Counted from the first letter of the stretch, positions 44,875-57,535 are shown. The stretch is DNA of 64,000 bases from Reticulitermes speratus (GCA_021186555.1 JAJKFL010000003.1:25439908-25503907); one strand, 5' to 3'. Made by a program: numbers and translations. Notes: generated by a model from the sequence alone, not told the origin.

Positions 44875-46075
44875 CACCACATTACAGACGACGGTAATCT
44901 CTTTGGACTGAGGGTACTATAAAAGTATCCACACCTGTAAAAGTGGGAACACGTCTTAACGTAATGCAATATTGTCACAAAACTGAATAAAGATGGCCAC
45001 CCCTGATTTATTTTCCGAAGGTTTTTAAATGTAAACAGCTGCTCTCATTTCTCATGGTGAATGTCGAACAAAAAGGAAATTGTTTGTAGACTTCAGATAT
45101 TCACTAAAAAGTATAAATATGTAATTTCTCGCCTTCCCCTATACTTCATTCCTGTTTTACCCCATCCCCTTAATTTTTAAATTCTCAACGAGTTTTGATT
45201 CCAGTCGCCACAAACACCACCAATTCATATTTAAACTCGTGTCACAACTATTCTACTTTTCCTTGAATGTGATTTCTGTGCTTCCATTATAAAAACTTTT
45301 CTTCCTTCTTTTATTATTTTCGGATTTAAACTTGAGTTATTTTCTATCATTTTTTCCCTCATTCTTTTTCATTCTCTGTGCATCTCTTTCTCTCTTTTTC
45401 CATTACATCTAAGTTTCCTCACGAACAGCCCGGGTTACTTTGGTAATCACATAACATTTCCGTTCTAATGTCGAACAAATTTCCTTTTGCTTTTCAAGAA
45501 ACTGTCGCTCACCCCATACAGTCTCCTTTATTTTCACCCTCTCTCTCTCCCTCTTTATCTCGTGTTTCTTTTATGAATGGTGGAGAGGAAGGGTATTGGA
45601 AGCGACGGGCATGGAAATTTTCGTCTCTCAGAACTAAGCTATTTTGATAAGGAAAACAAATTGACAGGAGCTATGAAAGACTGAATTGAGGAGGGCTTAT
45701 AGGCTTACAGGATGGAAATCAATATTCAGGAAAGGGGTGATTATATCCTTAGGTCTACTAATTTTAGGAAAATGCATATTGATTTATGATTTTATTTTCG
45801 TTCATGATACAGCGCCCTCAATTTTACGCATTATTTCAAAAAGTCTATGTAGAGCGTACAGGAGTTGCATCACGTTTTGTACTTCAAAGTGGTTTCTTAT
45901 TAATCTGTGTAATTTATGCAGATATTCAATTTATAATTGAAACCTTACATTTTCCTGAATTCCTTTAAGCCTGCACACAAAGTGAAAGTAGTTCTCTGTT
46001 CAGTGCTTTCCCGATAACCGAAAGAGCATTGCTTTTTTGAAGGTTCCAAAGTTTCGCTCCCTTGTCTGATAAGAA
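44875..46075. other. Non-coding stretch
   Basis: Pyrimidine-rich DNA at 45120-45560. No supported feature. Confidence 0.5.
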
Positions 46076-46079
46076 TATT

Positions 46080-46250
46080 ATTAAAATGAAGATAAGTATG
46101 GAGGGACGATGGAAAAATACTAACAAGGAAAACTCAAAGCACTCGGGGGAGAACCTCTCCCTGAGCCAGTTTGTCCACCACAAACATCACATTATCTTAC
46201 TCTGGCTGGAAACCGGCTCTCTGCGCGGTGAGGCCAGGGCCATGACATAG
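46080..46250 (-). mobile_element. SINE-4 copy (tRNA-like)
   Basis: In reverse it shows AGCACTCGGGGGAGAACC, GTTTGTCCACCACAAACATC, GGCTGGAAACCGGCTC and GCGGTGAGGCCAGGGCCATG. It shares block order with 33990-34155. Confidence 0.55.
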
Positions 46251-46728
46251 TCTTTAGGCCTAAATTTTCTAAACATGAACTTCACGTTATATTTACCGTG
46301 CATTTTTCAGTTTTCTAAACATGTTTCCTACCTCACAGTAAATTCAGTCCTATCCATTACAAGGAGAAGAACTTGCTATTTATTAACATAATCACTGTTT
46401 ATTTTGGGATTTATAAGAAACATTTTGTACACAGAATGTAGAGTTCGTGAATATCATAGCGTATGGTACGTATAGTATATACGTTGCATTGAATGGTTAA
46501 TAATCAATGTTAACAACATTACGACTAAAAGACGGCAAAAGGAATTCAGTATCTTCCTATCATATTGTTGATCTAATTTCTTATTATTTTGTTCAGTAGT
46601 CAAAAAGTTTTAAATTAATAAAACAATATGTCCATTTCTTTGATTCTTAAACCAGTCTTGACCTACTTTATTGCATTACTGAAGCTCACTTATTCAGATA
46701 CAGTACTAATTCCTCCGATGTCCCAGAT

Positions 46729-47172
46729 ATGCTTATCGATCTGGTCTATAGGAGTAAATTTGAATGTCAGCGGCCGTGCATTTCGTGCATTGTCACAAAT
46801 ACTCCTGTGCCCTTCTCTAGATCTTTCCTCCAATCAGGAACCTGTGTCAGAATACTGAGCTGTCCTTCTGATTTCTCTCATTTTCCACAAAAATCACATC
46901 ATAAATTGTCGTTGTATTTCGGTGCATTCTGTCAATATAGTAGTCGTATTGAAAGTGCCACAGTAGTCTTTACGCAGAAGATAGAGACATCAACTCGGTG
47001 GAGATGTGGAAAAGTCAATATTGTTTACATGCGCCACACCTTTCAGCGTTGCCAATATCATTTTAGAGATTCGCTGCCTTTCTTTAAACTGCCCATCACA
47101 TTTGTTCTAATAAACTCACAGGTTGATACAAAACAGTGCTTCAGCCTATACAAGAGCAATTCTAGTAACTGA
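46729..47172 (+). CDS. Open frame of 147 codons, unrecognised
   Basis: This is the longest uninterrupted frame in the window. It is cysteine- and serine-rich (begins MLIDLVYRSKFECQRPC), with no recognised domain. The opposite strand also has partly open stretches such as NARPLTFKFTPIDQ. Base composition is slightly less AT-rich than its surroundings, so it could be a decayed gene or element on either strand. Confidence 0.15.
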   Translation: MLIDLVYRSKFECQRPCISCIVTNTPVPFSRSFLQSGTCVRILSCPSDFSHFPQKSHHKLSLYFGAFCQYSSRIESATVVFTQKIETSTRWRCGKVNIVYMRHTFQRCQYHFRDSLPFFKLPITFVLINSQVDTKQCFSLYKSNSSN

Positions 47173-48370
47173 GGTTTTGTTAGTCAAAATGAAAAAGATC
47201 AGAACTTTACATTATGCAGTCTGATTAGTGGTTACAGCTTTCTGTAGGAACACATTGATTTAATCTGCATTACATAATTCTTCTTCTAACCTTGTACATA
47301 GTGTTATAACTCCGAAGAAGTTATGACCCTTTTTAGATATGTTTCAGCAGAAGAAAATCAAGTGGTAATTTAAAAATGTCCTTTGAATGTGTATAATCAA
47401 CGCAGATCTGAAATCAGGCTGAGATTCAGATGTCACAAAAGCTTGTGACTAAGAAGGCCATGATTTAAAACTAGAACGTAGTGAAACATCGTGGTATTGT
47501 GAAAAGATCTACAGAGAAATGTTTGTGTATGTGTGTATGTACGTGTCTATGTGTGTGTGTGTGTGTGTGCATGGCCGCGCGCACTCGCGATCGGATAATA
47601 ATGAAGCATCAGTAGGATCCCCAAATTGCGTATATTGTATCACAGTAAGGGGGCAGAAAAAAATGCGTTCTCCTGGGGCCTAGAGCCTAGTAGGGACAGA
47701 GTGTAATTAGGTTGTCCGGAACACTCACTTTGCGATCTGTGAGAGAAAGACAGAACTGCCAACGCTGCAGCAGGCGACAGCTCCATCCCCACTCCGCCCT
47801 TATTCATGCGTCTCATACTCCGAACACCCCCCATTTTTGTTCTTACATCATCGAGACTAGATATCATTTCGGTACATAGAAAAGATCAGGAGAGCATTTC
47901 TAATCAAGTGACCAGATTTAAATTTGAATCTTCAAATTATTTCTCACTTACTTTAAATTAATTGAGTTGATTTTATATTGATAACTAATTTTGACAGAAT
48001 GCCTTCTAATACAAATATGTAGCACTCCTATTTCTTACTCCGGACCTAACAGTGAACACACATGTGTAATACGAAATTTACTGTGTAGAATATGTATGAT
48101 ATCCATGACTATTAAAATGACGTTCCAGTAGGCCTATGATGCGAATCCTCTTTCAGGATATCCTTTAAATTACATTAACATAAACTTCAATTGTTTCTTA
48201 ATTTGAGTGTCATTCGTTTTTTTAACTTCTTAGGAGCTCTAGACCATATCATGATATTAACGAGGAAGGTGATCTCATTACAGACGAGGGACTGGTACTT
48301 CTCCTTTTGGTACGTAGCCTAATTTCCCATTACCCATGGCAGATATGTCACTGCCCTTGTGCATGAAACG
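47173..48370. other. Non-coding stretch with (GT)n
   Basis: (GT)n at 47551-47569. The stretch at 47640-47860 is GC-richer than average but shows no recognisable product. Confidence 0.5.
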
Positions 48371-48374
48371 ATAA

Positions 48375-48640
48375 CATAGGGGAAGTAGATTTATAGCTCC
48401 ACTCTTTCTATCCTCGGCACTAGGTGGAAGTGGGTGGTCAGCTTCACGCTCCGGTTTCATTGCCCCGGGAGAATGAGCTCCGGTTTCTCTTTGAAGTGGA
48501 CAAAGGATGGTCTCCAGAGCCAGTATGATCGCTTGGGAGAACAGAATAATCTCTTGCTTCTGTCGGGAATCGGACCATGATTCCTCCGTTGTCCAGCCTG
48601 TAGCTCAGGCACTGTACCAGCTACGTCATCCCGGCTGCTA
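48375..48640 (-). mobile_element. SINE-1 copy, full length
   Basis: In reverse it shows GGGGAAGTAGATTTATAGC, CTCGGCACTAGGTGGAAG, GGTCAGCTTCACGCTCCGG, CCCCGGGAGAATGAGCTC, GTCGGGAATCGGACCATG and CCAGCCTGTAGCTCAGGC. The tRNA-like head with A and B boxes is well preserved. Confidence 0.85.
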
Positions 48641-49675
48641 ACAGTGCAGCCATCACAATCTGAATTTCGATTTTAAAGAAACATCTATCCAGTTTAATGA
48701 TATTATACCACATTCTTAATTCAGTTCTACCTTTACAAGCCAGTAAGGACTACTACTAAAAAGGAATGTTTCAAGTTATTTTGTAATTATTTTTGGGTTA
48801 CGAGATTTTGATTTCTGTTATAAAGGCGAAAGCGCTATATATAACCAAGAACAAAGAAGTATTTAAGCGCCACGTTTAACACGCAGCAACAACTAAACTC
48901 GAACTGACATTCATAGAAGGCTGTGTCGCGTATAGAGAAGTTGATTGAGCAGGTAATTTGCTGCTTTAATCAACTCAGCTAACAAAACCAATCTGCAAGT
49001 GGTTCAGATTTTTGTTGTTTATTATGCTCAAGTCACGGGAAGTTGACGCTGGATAAAAGAAGTAGACGTATAAAGCTACGCTATTAGAGCTAATAAACAT
49101 TTATATTCTTTGCGGAAAGGAATAAGAGGCGTCTTTATTTGATGGACATAAAACGTGATGTAGTTACATGTTACATAATATATGTGGTAGAATATTTCTT
49201 TTTAGATAATTAATCGGAATTAAAGATTTTGTTGCGTAAGTGATCATCAGAAAAACTAAAAAATGCATGTAGAACCATGTACAGAAATATATTACCAAAT
49301 TTATGAATGTCTTACAGACCAATTGGAAAATGAATTACAGGGCGTCACAGGAAGAGACTGAAAGACACTTAAGTTGCTTAATACGCCTACAATTTCAACT
49401 AGTTCAGGAAGAAAGAAAAGAAACTTTGTGTTATTGCTGCTGATGCTGATAGTACTGTTACTATGGTTACTACTCTTTTATTAGAAGAGTGCGCGGCGTA
49501 CTATATCGTACCATGTGCATACTATTTCTGATCTATTGGTTTCGTTATGAAAACGTTCTTTGTGTTCTTATACAATGTGCCTCGTTCGTTAATACTTAAT
49601 TGGAGCCTATTACATCAGGATGCGTTAGTGTAACTTAATGAATCTTGGGTTCTGCAAACTTAATTGTTTGAAACG
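48641..49675. other. Non-coding stretch
   Basis: No supported feature. Confidence 0.5.
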
Positions 49676-49676
49676 C

Positions 49677-49860
49677 AGTAGTAACAACATGCACCACCAG
49701 CATTCGCATTTTAAAACTATTCACTTTGCCCACACACTCTATTTATTTGTAAATATTCGCAAAAAAAACACCGATTACTTCCTGACATGTTATCGACCGA
49801 TAGGTGTTTTTAATATAGACTCAGTATGACTATGTCTGCTGTTGGGTAGTAACTGGTTAC
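49677..49860 (+). repeat. Interspersed repeat family A copy
   Basis: CAGTAGTAACAACATGCACC, TTTTAAAACTATTCAC, TTTGCCCACACACTC and CACCGATTACTTCCTGAC follow in family order. Confidence 0.5.
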
Positions 49861-50384
49861 TCAGATATGATTTGCATAAACTTTAGACTTCATAGTGTTA
49901 AAATGAGCGCTACATAATATTTGTGCCCGTATTCAGATTGTAATTAAGACGAACTTCATTAACTTGACAATTTAAGAATTCTAAATTCCTGAACACACTG
50001 TATTGTAAGGTGAGATCTTTTAACTTGATGTTTGCCCTGTATTGTGCGATGTGTAAACCATAATACATTCCGCTTTCTCTGTCTTGGCATTTCATTCCAA
50101 TGTGGTTGTATATGAGTTCACTTCAACACGTGAGGCTGTAATTGTGTTGCCAGAAGATGGCGCTGTTTGGTTCATTCAGGTAGGCCTACTGGTTAACGAT
50201 GTCTGCTGATGAATCATTGTCATGGGCTTAGCGCTGCCGGAATATTATACGACCTTTAGAAAACAGACTTATACTCTGCGTGATGTCGTTATTAGAACAA
50301 TTGCATGGCAGTTCGTAGCTACGGGAGAGAGCCCAGCACACGATCCTTCCTGTAGTTCTGTCAATTTACGATAAACCTTTTAAA

Positions 50385-50590
50385 GTACTCTGGTAACTAT
50401 ATACACCACATGCAGTAGCATTAAAACACTGTGCTTTTGTCAATACAGTGTATTGTTATGTATCATATGCTTCTCACAATCAACGTCAATTTTTTCTGTA
50501 AATGAAATTATCTTATTGATGTTTGTAATGAACACACCAAGTGTTCTCTGTGACGTAGGATCTGAGTTTTAAGGATTAAAGCTGAGTGTC
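50385..50590 (+). repeat. Interspersed repeat family A copy
   Basis: CTCTGGTAACTATATACACC, AAAACACTGTGCTTTTG, TACAGTGTATTGTTATG, GCTTCTCACAATC and GTTCTCTGTGACGTAGG follow in family order. Confidence 0.65.
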
Positions 50591-50607
50591 TCAGCTTTCT
50601 TCATATG

Positions 50608-50790
50608 TCTTTCTTGTGGCATATGGCGCCGTGAAGTTTAATAAATATATTGGCCTACCAAATCTTTGAAGGAATCTGCCGCGTCCATCTTTACGGTAGC
50701 TGTCACTTCTCAGCGCTGAAGTTGAAGGCAGGAAGTTTTTTTAGAAACATTTATACCAGACTAAATGGCGTCACATATTAGACGAGTATA
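50608..50790. mobile_element. Inverted pair with hammerhead-like motif
   Basis: On the plus strand GCG, CTGAAGT (50716-50722), TGAAGGC, a weak stem II, TTAGAAAC and ATTTATACCAGACTAAATGG then CGTCACA follow. A weakly matching reversed arm (GGCATATGGCGCCGTG) lies at about 50618-50633. A9 is changed and stem II is eroded. Confidence 0.5.
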
Positions 50791-53700
50791 TTGAAATTTT
50801 TAAGCAGGCCTAACACGTTATATAGACAATTTCATGCTTTGGAATGTGAACCTTGACTCATATTTAACATATTTTCATACTGAATTGTGCATGCTACAAC
50901 TGTTTCTATGACGTCATATGAATGACTCGTTGCTAAACAGATTATTTAGGCCTACGATGGAGGAAATAATAGGACAGGTAGAATTACTTAAAAAGGAGTT
51001 TCATAATTTGCCCTTTAAATCATACACCACTACGGTGATCAAATAAAGGAAGATTAGATGGGCGGGGCATGTAGCATATATGAGACTTGCTAGTGTAAGG
51101 CATTTTGGTTGGAAACCCTGAAGTGGATATTTCCCCCCACATGCAGACTACTTTTGTCAAAGTCTCTTCAGCCATTCGGAATACGAAGCCTACTTTGAGG
51201 TTTAAGTCTCATCTGAGGGACTTTCAACAATTCAGTACTCACGGTTTTAAAACGGCGTGGACAGAACTCCTTCATCTTCAAATTTGTTTGATTTATTCCG
51301 CTTAGTGCCTAATGGAAATAAATAAACTAAGATAGCTGTGAATATTGGACTCTAGTTTATTAAGCGCCAGGCCTTCAGTGTGAAAGGTAATGGTGCCGGA
51401 CACAACGTCCTTAACAACGTAGAATCAATAATAAAATTTGTGAAGAAATTTAGGGAAAAGACCAAAAAGAAATATTGAATCACAACATAAGCTCCGTCTG
51501 GGACTCGGAGTCTGATGCCTCTAAACAAAGCATCCATTACGTACTTCAATACTTTGGAGACTGGAATTCATCTAAAATTCAGTTTCACAGAGAACACAGT
51601 CCATCACCATTGCAAACTACAATCGGTGAATTCTGTTTATTGTCAGAAACATAGGGAGCAAGAAATTACGCCGTGTGCAGTAGCGTAGATAGACACCGTG
51701 GCGTGAGAGGCCGCCTCGGTCAGGGAGGACCCCAAAGGTACAGAATACTTAAATCTTTATGGAGCCTTTAGGAATGGATTTCGATATTCTTACAGCAGGC
51801 ATTATTCTGGATCCCCTTTATGACACCTGGCAGTAATTGCACTTAGGTCTATAAATATAGGGGGCCGCGATTATCGAGTCGCGGAGGGGAAGTGCAATAA
51901 TTGAGTCTGAGGGGGGGGTCCGATCTATTATTTACACTACTGGTTCTGTGGGATAATAATGCAGGGCTTTTAATGTTAAACAGTGTAGTGTATGTCTATT
52001 AACCACTGTGCTTTAAACAGTAAACACGTAAGTGGCCTCCTTCAAATTATTATTTCATGTGTCGTCGCTGTGGTTAACCGCACAACATAAACAAATCAGA
52101 ACCTTCAAGCAATAATCCAGGCGATAATTTACAGAAATTATATTTTTGTAACGGTAAAAGCGGGAAATATATAAAGTCAGCGTATCTACCCAGGCTATAC
52201 GCACACATTATGGTGTGTCGAGGCCTCTCGTCGCGACGCTGAGGCAAATCTCCTGGTATTCGCTTTCGTAGTCTATAGCGTGAGATTTGACGTCCTGGTA
52301 AAGGCAACAATAGGTTCATTGATTGTATTAAAATCACGCACCTAACACAATTATAATCCCCCTGTTCCTGTCTTCAATTCAAACACTGTGTTTGTGTCTA
52401 TATGCACATTTAAAGCCATAATAACTTCACCTCGAAAATTCTCTACTTGCTTTGTTACATTCGTATACAGTATAACTCTCACGCTCTGTTGAGAGTCTTT
52501 TGTCTTCTAAGCATACAGATATTCTGTACCACAATTTGTCCCTTAAATTTAGCGCGAAATGGCTTTTCCCCTATATACACATATATGTATATAGAGACCT
52601 GTAGGTTTTACATAAAAGATAAGCAAGAGTAGCCTTGCTTGTCCAGGGATATATTTGTCTTCCCTGTCAATATCACAGTATAGTGTTACTTAATCTTTAC
52701 TGAAGAAAGAATACTAATATTAAGCAATTAAATTTATGTGTTTAACTATAAACAGATTAGAAATGAGGAGGCGATCACGTCAAGAATTTATGCAGCAATA
52801 TTTGCACATTGGTTTAACACCAGTAGCTACCTTACACATTGGAAAGTGAACGGAATCTGTTTAACGTATTTGGGTGTTGTTCTTTACGTCCGTAACAGGA
52901 AACATAAAAGAGAATGGTTACATTTTTTTATACTTGCTGAGGGTACTGCAAATCGAATGCGATAACGTAGAAAAGCAGAAAAATCGCTCTTAAATAGCAT
53001 TTTATTATTATTTATATTTGTTATTTTCATTTTTTTATTTATATATTACTGATGCTGAGAGACGATCTCGCTTCGAATTCGTTACGTTGATAAAGATTGA
53101 AGAAAATTAACTACTTTGAACAAAGTAACATTTTTTGATTAACTATCACAAGAGTGAAAGACTTAAAATAAACATTTAGGAGTACGTCGAAATTGAGGTC
53201 CTTGTACACCTCACGATTCATAGAATATGAGAGTCTGAAAGTGCGATTTTTACTGTCACAATTCCAGAATTTATAAGTCCTCTTTTGTTCACAAAGAAAG
53301 CAGTAAATCTTATTGTGTACTACTCCATAACAGAGAATTGCACTTTTACAGGGCTTTAAGGATAACATGATACTTAGCAGTAAAACAATATTTTACATCC
53401 TCACAGTCTGCATGCCAATTTATTTCAATTCAATTCTTTATTATTAGCGTGCTAACATAACAGTCAAGAGGTCAAATACAGGCACAGCACAAGAACATAA
53501 AATATATGAAATGACTAACCAAAACATGACAAAAAATAATGAAACACAAGGAAAATAACAATACAAACACAACAAAGTCCTATTACCTATAAGTAGAGTA
53601 ATTAATTTAACACTTTCTTAAAACTTTAGACTAAATATGCCAATATCTCTAATGACAAACATGTTGTTACACCTGATAAATAATACTCGTAGACTGTTCT

Positions 53701-53920
53701 GAGTGATATAACTGCACATTTAAAAGAAGACTATCTAAGTACCTAGATACGTAAGAGGTTTTAAAGCATCAGGTGTGGTGTATTTTGAGCTTCAAACGGA
53801 GTTCACATGAAAATATTATATCTCTAAAAACTGCATTGCTCTTTGTAAGTCACAATTCGTTTTAAAGAATGAATTATATAACTCCTTAATCACAACTCAC
53901 TTGTTAGTTCTATATTATAT
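50791..53920. other. Non-coding stretch
   Basis: At 51678 CAGTAGCGTAGATAGACACC and GTGGCGTGAGAGGCCGCC resemble the end of a hAT-type element. A G-rich tract follows at about 51912-51920. No second end was found. The rest shows no supported feature. Confidence 0.4.
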
Positions 53921-53927
53921 TATTTAT

Positions 53928-53972
53928 ACACACAACGTGTTTTGACTGCAAGAACCATCATCAGGTATCACC
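53928..53972 (-). ncRNA. Decayed hammerhead motif (Penelope-like end)
   Basis: Minus strand: ATAC, CTGATGA, T, GGTTC-TTGC-AGTC (weak stem II), AAAAC for GAAAC, ACGT and TGTGTG. It is the only copy with the textbook CTGATGA. G12 is lost. Confidence 0.5.
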
Positions 53973-54185
53973 AATAAAAATACTCAGAGAAAATTATTTT
54001 GTTGGTATATAAACAAGAAACTCTGTGAAGAATAAGAATCATACTTTTACATAAGGTTTGTGTTTTTATGGCGTTGTGAAATTTTCTCACTGAAACATCT
54101 GTGATTACACTGTAATTATGATCTATTATGTTAAGTTTAACATTAAAAATTTAAATAAGTATTGACTACATTACTCCCTTTCAGG

Positions 54186-54596
54186 TTAAGCATATAAAAA
54201 ATATTTTATTTTTAAACTTCGCTGTTTATAGACTACACACTTTCTTATTTTTCTTGTTGTAGAGACTAAGTTGTGTAGTTTATGCTGTTTTTCAGATTCA
54301 TTTATATTAGAGCGGCCTTTAATTTCCTTGTAGAGTCTGAGTGCTATAGGCTTTGAATAAAATGTGCGTACACGGAAATTAGTATGAATGGAAGGTGAGG
54401 TGTGTGTGCACCTTACGTAAGCCAGTGGATAACAATTTGTTTTGTTGTTCTGTTTTACAACATTTAGTAAATATTTTACCGAACGTCGTGTAAGAGTGTT
54501 TAGAACTCCTGCCTTGTATTTTCGAGTTATCGGGTTATAATTTTGGCTTGTCCATACCCATACCCAACATTCTCGTAGATTTAGGCCTTCCCTCAA
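54186..54596 (-). pseudogene. 136-codon frame upstream of a Penelope-like end, unrecognised
   Basis: The basic, tyrosine-rich product contains SQNYNPITRKYKAG, LTRRSVKYLLNVVKQ and SKPIALRLYKEIKG, and ends in KIKYFLYA. It lies on the same strand as the hammerhead motif at 53928 and about 215 bases upstream of it. That is where the C-terminal part of a Penelope-like ORF would be expected. I cannot match it to the reverse transcriptase or to the GIY-YIG domain, so the link is positional only. Confidence 0.3.
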
Positions 54597-54599
54597 AGC

Positions 54600-55855
54600 A
54601 AAAGTTTTAATAGTAATTCAAATGAAACACTGATCGCTTCCTTCCTCATCCTTTCCAATTTCTTATTCGACGCCTTATAGTTAGAGCTACTTGCATTTTT
54701 GTTAGATGTAACAAAAATTTATAAATCATCATTTTTATTAAGGAAACCCAAAATATATTTCCCGATTATTATTATTGTCGTTCCTCCAACCACTTTTCGG
54801 CCAGCAGTATTTCCTTGATCGCTGTGTTTATGGGTCACAACTTGTCCATCCTTTTATAAGTTATCATCGTGTCATTTATTTTCGCGTTTTCAATCATTTC
54901 TCCTGTGTTAAGTACTAATAATTTTTTGCGATTAGTGAAGTTCCTTATTTTCTCGGCGAGTTCAGCCAACAACAACTCTTAATCCTTTAAGGTACGCTGG
55001 TTGCACGTATCAAAGTTTTAACTTTCAAAACTCTGCATTTTGAGCACAACGTGTTGAGTACATTTACTCCGATTTTTGCTAAAGTGAAACTATTTTTTTA
55101 ACAGTGACGTAGAAACTCTTTCTTAAAACATTTGTTACATTAATTCCGTCCTTGAAAATGTTAGTAATTTCGAGTAACACAACTTTTAATTCGAAATTTC
55201 TGCATTACTATGCGGAAACCTTGTAGTCTTGTACTCACATGAGCAGTATTGATTGTTCCTTTACTACCGAAGTTTCTCTTGTTGCATCCCCTCACTGTGG
55301 GGAATAGAAGTCCTATTGACACTGAAATGTTAATTTCTCGCCCTCATTCCTGAATCATACCAGCTTTAATAATCCGTAATTGAATCGAGACTATATTAAG
55401 AAAAAAAATTGGTAATACACTGTTTTATGTAATGAACAAAACCAGATAACAAAGAATATTAAGACTTGTTAGTTATTGTACATGAATTCACTGGGCCCTT
55501 TATTAATTAACGAAAGCAGTTACTTTCATGGCTTCGTTTGGAACCTGTAATTTGGGGGAAACACAGAGCGAAGCATGTGAAAAGTTTTCGGAACTAAGAT
55601 TAAAGGAAAGTCTACATTCTGGTAAAAGAATATGCATTTTGTGTTTCTGAAAATGAAAGTCGCCAATAAAGGTTAACTTATGTAAGGCGGAACATTTGGA
55701 ACGAAGGGGGGAATGATAGGAGCCGACCTAGTTCATTCAGTATAGTAACAGGAGTGAATAAAAAGATACATTCACTTTGTTTTTCAACATTTCCTTCCAG
55801 ATCCACCTCCTAATTAGCGTCTAATAGAATTTCTTTGTTTTATCTGTAATATTTA
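54600..55855. other. Non-coding stretch
   Basis: No supported feature. Confidence 0.5.
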
Positions 55856-55859
55856 CTTT

Positions 55860-56110
55860 CCTTCCCTATAAATTTAGACTACATCATCAGCATAGCTCAC
55901 AAAGCCATGCGTCCAGTGTAATTTAATCTCGCATGGATTTCTTAGACTACCTTAATGATACATTCTTTCAGAAAAGTTGAAAAGCAATGGCAAAGATGCA
56001 TCGCCTTTTATGAAACAAATCTGAACAGGGTCCGCAAGCTAAATAATTTTATTAAGCATAATCTTTCTTGACAAACGGATACATTCTGAAATAGTCAAGA
56101 ATGATTTTAC
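55860..56110 (-). pseudogene. Non-LTR retrotransposon reverse transcriptase fragment
   Basis: One minus-strand frame reads KGDASLPLLFNFSERMYH, matching the motif B region QGDALSPLLFNFALEYAI. About 30 codons later it reads GFVSYADDVV, matching the catalytic YADD motif C. Stops and a frameshift interrupt the segment between them and downstream. It comes from the same LINE family as the longer fossil at 57885-58920, but both contain motif B, so they are separate copies or a duplication. Confidence 0.8.
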
Positions 56111-56221
56111 CTTTTACAGAATCCGAAGATTCATTTCCTTGTTCACAATGAGCCGCCTGTGAATCACATTCAGTCCCTCACAATATAACTAGAAAATAAA
56201 AGTAATGTCTCTGTGTTGAGT

Positions 56222-56460
56222 TGAGCACCACGCCATGAAAACGTGTTGGGAAGTGGAGCTTCAGACATTCTTAAACTCGGCACTAGAGAGAGTTAAGTAA
56301 TCTGCTTCATGCACCGACAGTGCTATCCCCGGAGAAATGGCTCGCTATCCTTTGGGTAGGAGACTGGATGAACCCTAGGGCCGGTCTGAACACGATGAAG
56401 AAGACATCCTGTCGGGAAACTGAATCTTGATTCCTCTGTCGTCCTTGTCACTGTACATTA
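56222..56460 (-). mobile_element. SINE-1 copy
   Basis: In reverse it shows CACGCCATGAAAACGTG, TTGGGAAGTGGAGCTTCAG, CTCGGCACTAGAGAG, TATCCCCGGAGAAATGG, CCTAGGGCCGGTCTGAAC and GTCGGGAAACTGAATC (decayed B box). The A-box end is eroded. Confidence 0.75.
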
Positions 56461-56654
56461 TAATCAAATCTATAAATTATGAATATGGAACATGTGTCGC
56501 TGTTCCGCCAAGACATACGACGTCTTACTGCATGTAACAATCGAAACAGACGGTGATGTACGTAAAAGCGTCAGCAAGTAGCAAGTATTGTGAAGACCGC
56601 TGTACAAATAATTTAACCAGCACTTCTACAAGCCTGTGATAAAAAAAGTAAAAG

Positions 56655-56706
56655 CACACACACACACATATGCGCAGAGAAAGGGATTCTTGTGTGTGTG
56701 TGTGTG
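56655..56706. repeat. (CA)n ... (TG)n self-complementary pair
   Basis: A CA run (56655-56668) and a TG run (56690-56706) about 22 bases apart can pair with each other. Confidence 0.8.
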
Positions 56707-57279
56707 ACTTTCCATTCATTCAGATGCGAAGCATGTCTTTGTGAATGCTGTTCGGTGTTCTATACAGATAGCGCGCGCACCCTATTCAAATATCCACTGT
56801 GCTTGCCCGTAGAATCTACTTATAATACATCCTTTTTTACTTCTATGTCACATTCTTCTCATTAAGGAACAATCAGTCTTTTGTAATTTTTTCTGCTTCT
56901 CTCCGTTTCTTTACAGTCTCTTTAGTTCTCTTTTTTCGCTCAAATTGGAACCTCTTCTTGTACATTATTTTAACAGTACTTCTGACATGTTCTTCGTCGT
57001 TTCCTTCATTACAGAAGTAAAGATGTACGATAAAAGGACCTTCTGTGAACATGGTAATAACATTGTATGAACATGAATAGTTTATTTCCCTCCTACGTAA
57101 GAAGGGTGTTGGCGAAATTTACCTCTTTGTTGTAACAAAGAAATTTGTGAGTCAACATACAACTGTCAGAAAGTTTCGTTATTGTCAATAAACAAGCCGT
57201 ATATTTGTGTTTATTTAATAATGTGAGGTTTAGTAGTAGCTTGATCACGATTTTGATGAAGAATATTGCAGAGTCAGTA

Positions 57280-57535
57280 CAGGGCCTTAGCTGTGGGCTT
57301 CGCGTAGGTGGAATATAGTTCTGAGTCCGGGCAGATGTATGAGTATATATTTTCTCCTTTCCGAATCAACCAGACAGGATCTGAGGCCTACCCTGTTTCC
57401 TGTTCAACGGTACCGGAGCTCTTTTCCAGAGGCTAAAGTGGCCTGGTAGTGAAACGTAATACTGACTCGATCTAGTCTCTATGTTATGAATGTGGGGATT
57501 TACACCTCCACTCTCCCACACGTTCGTGGCTTGGT
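57280..57535 (+). mobile_element. SINE-1 copy, plus orientation, diverged
   Basis: GTTCTGAGTCCGGGCAGATG (decayed B box), GATCTGAGGCCTACCCTG, CAACGGTACCGGAGCTC, ATGTTATGAATGTGGGG and CACCTCCACTCTCCCACACG follow in plus orientation. Confidence 0.6.
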
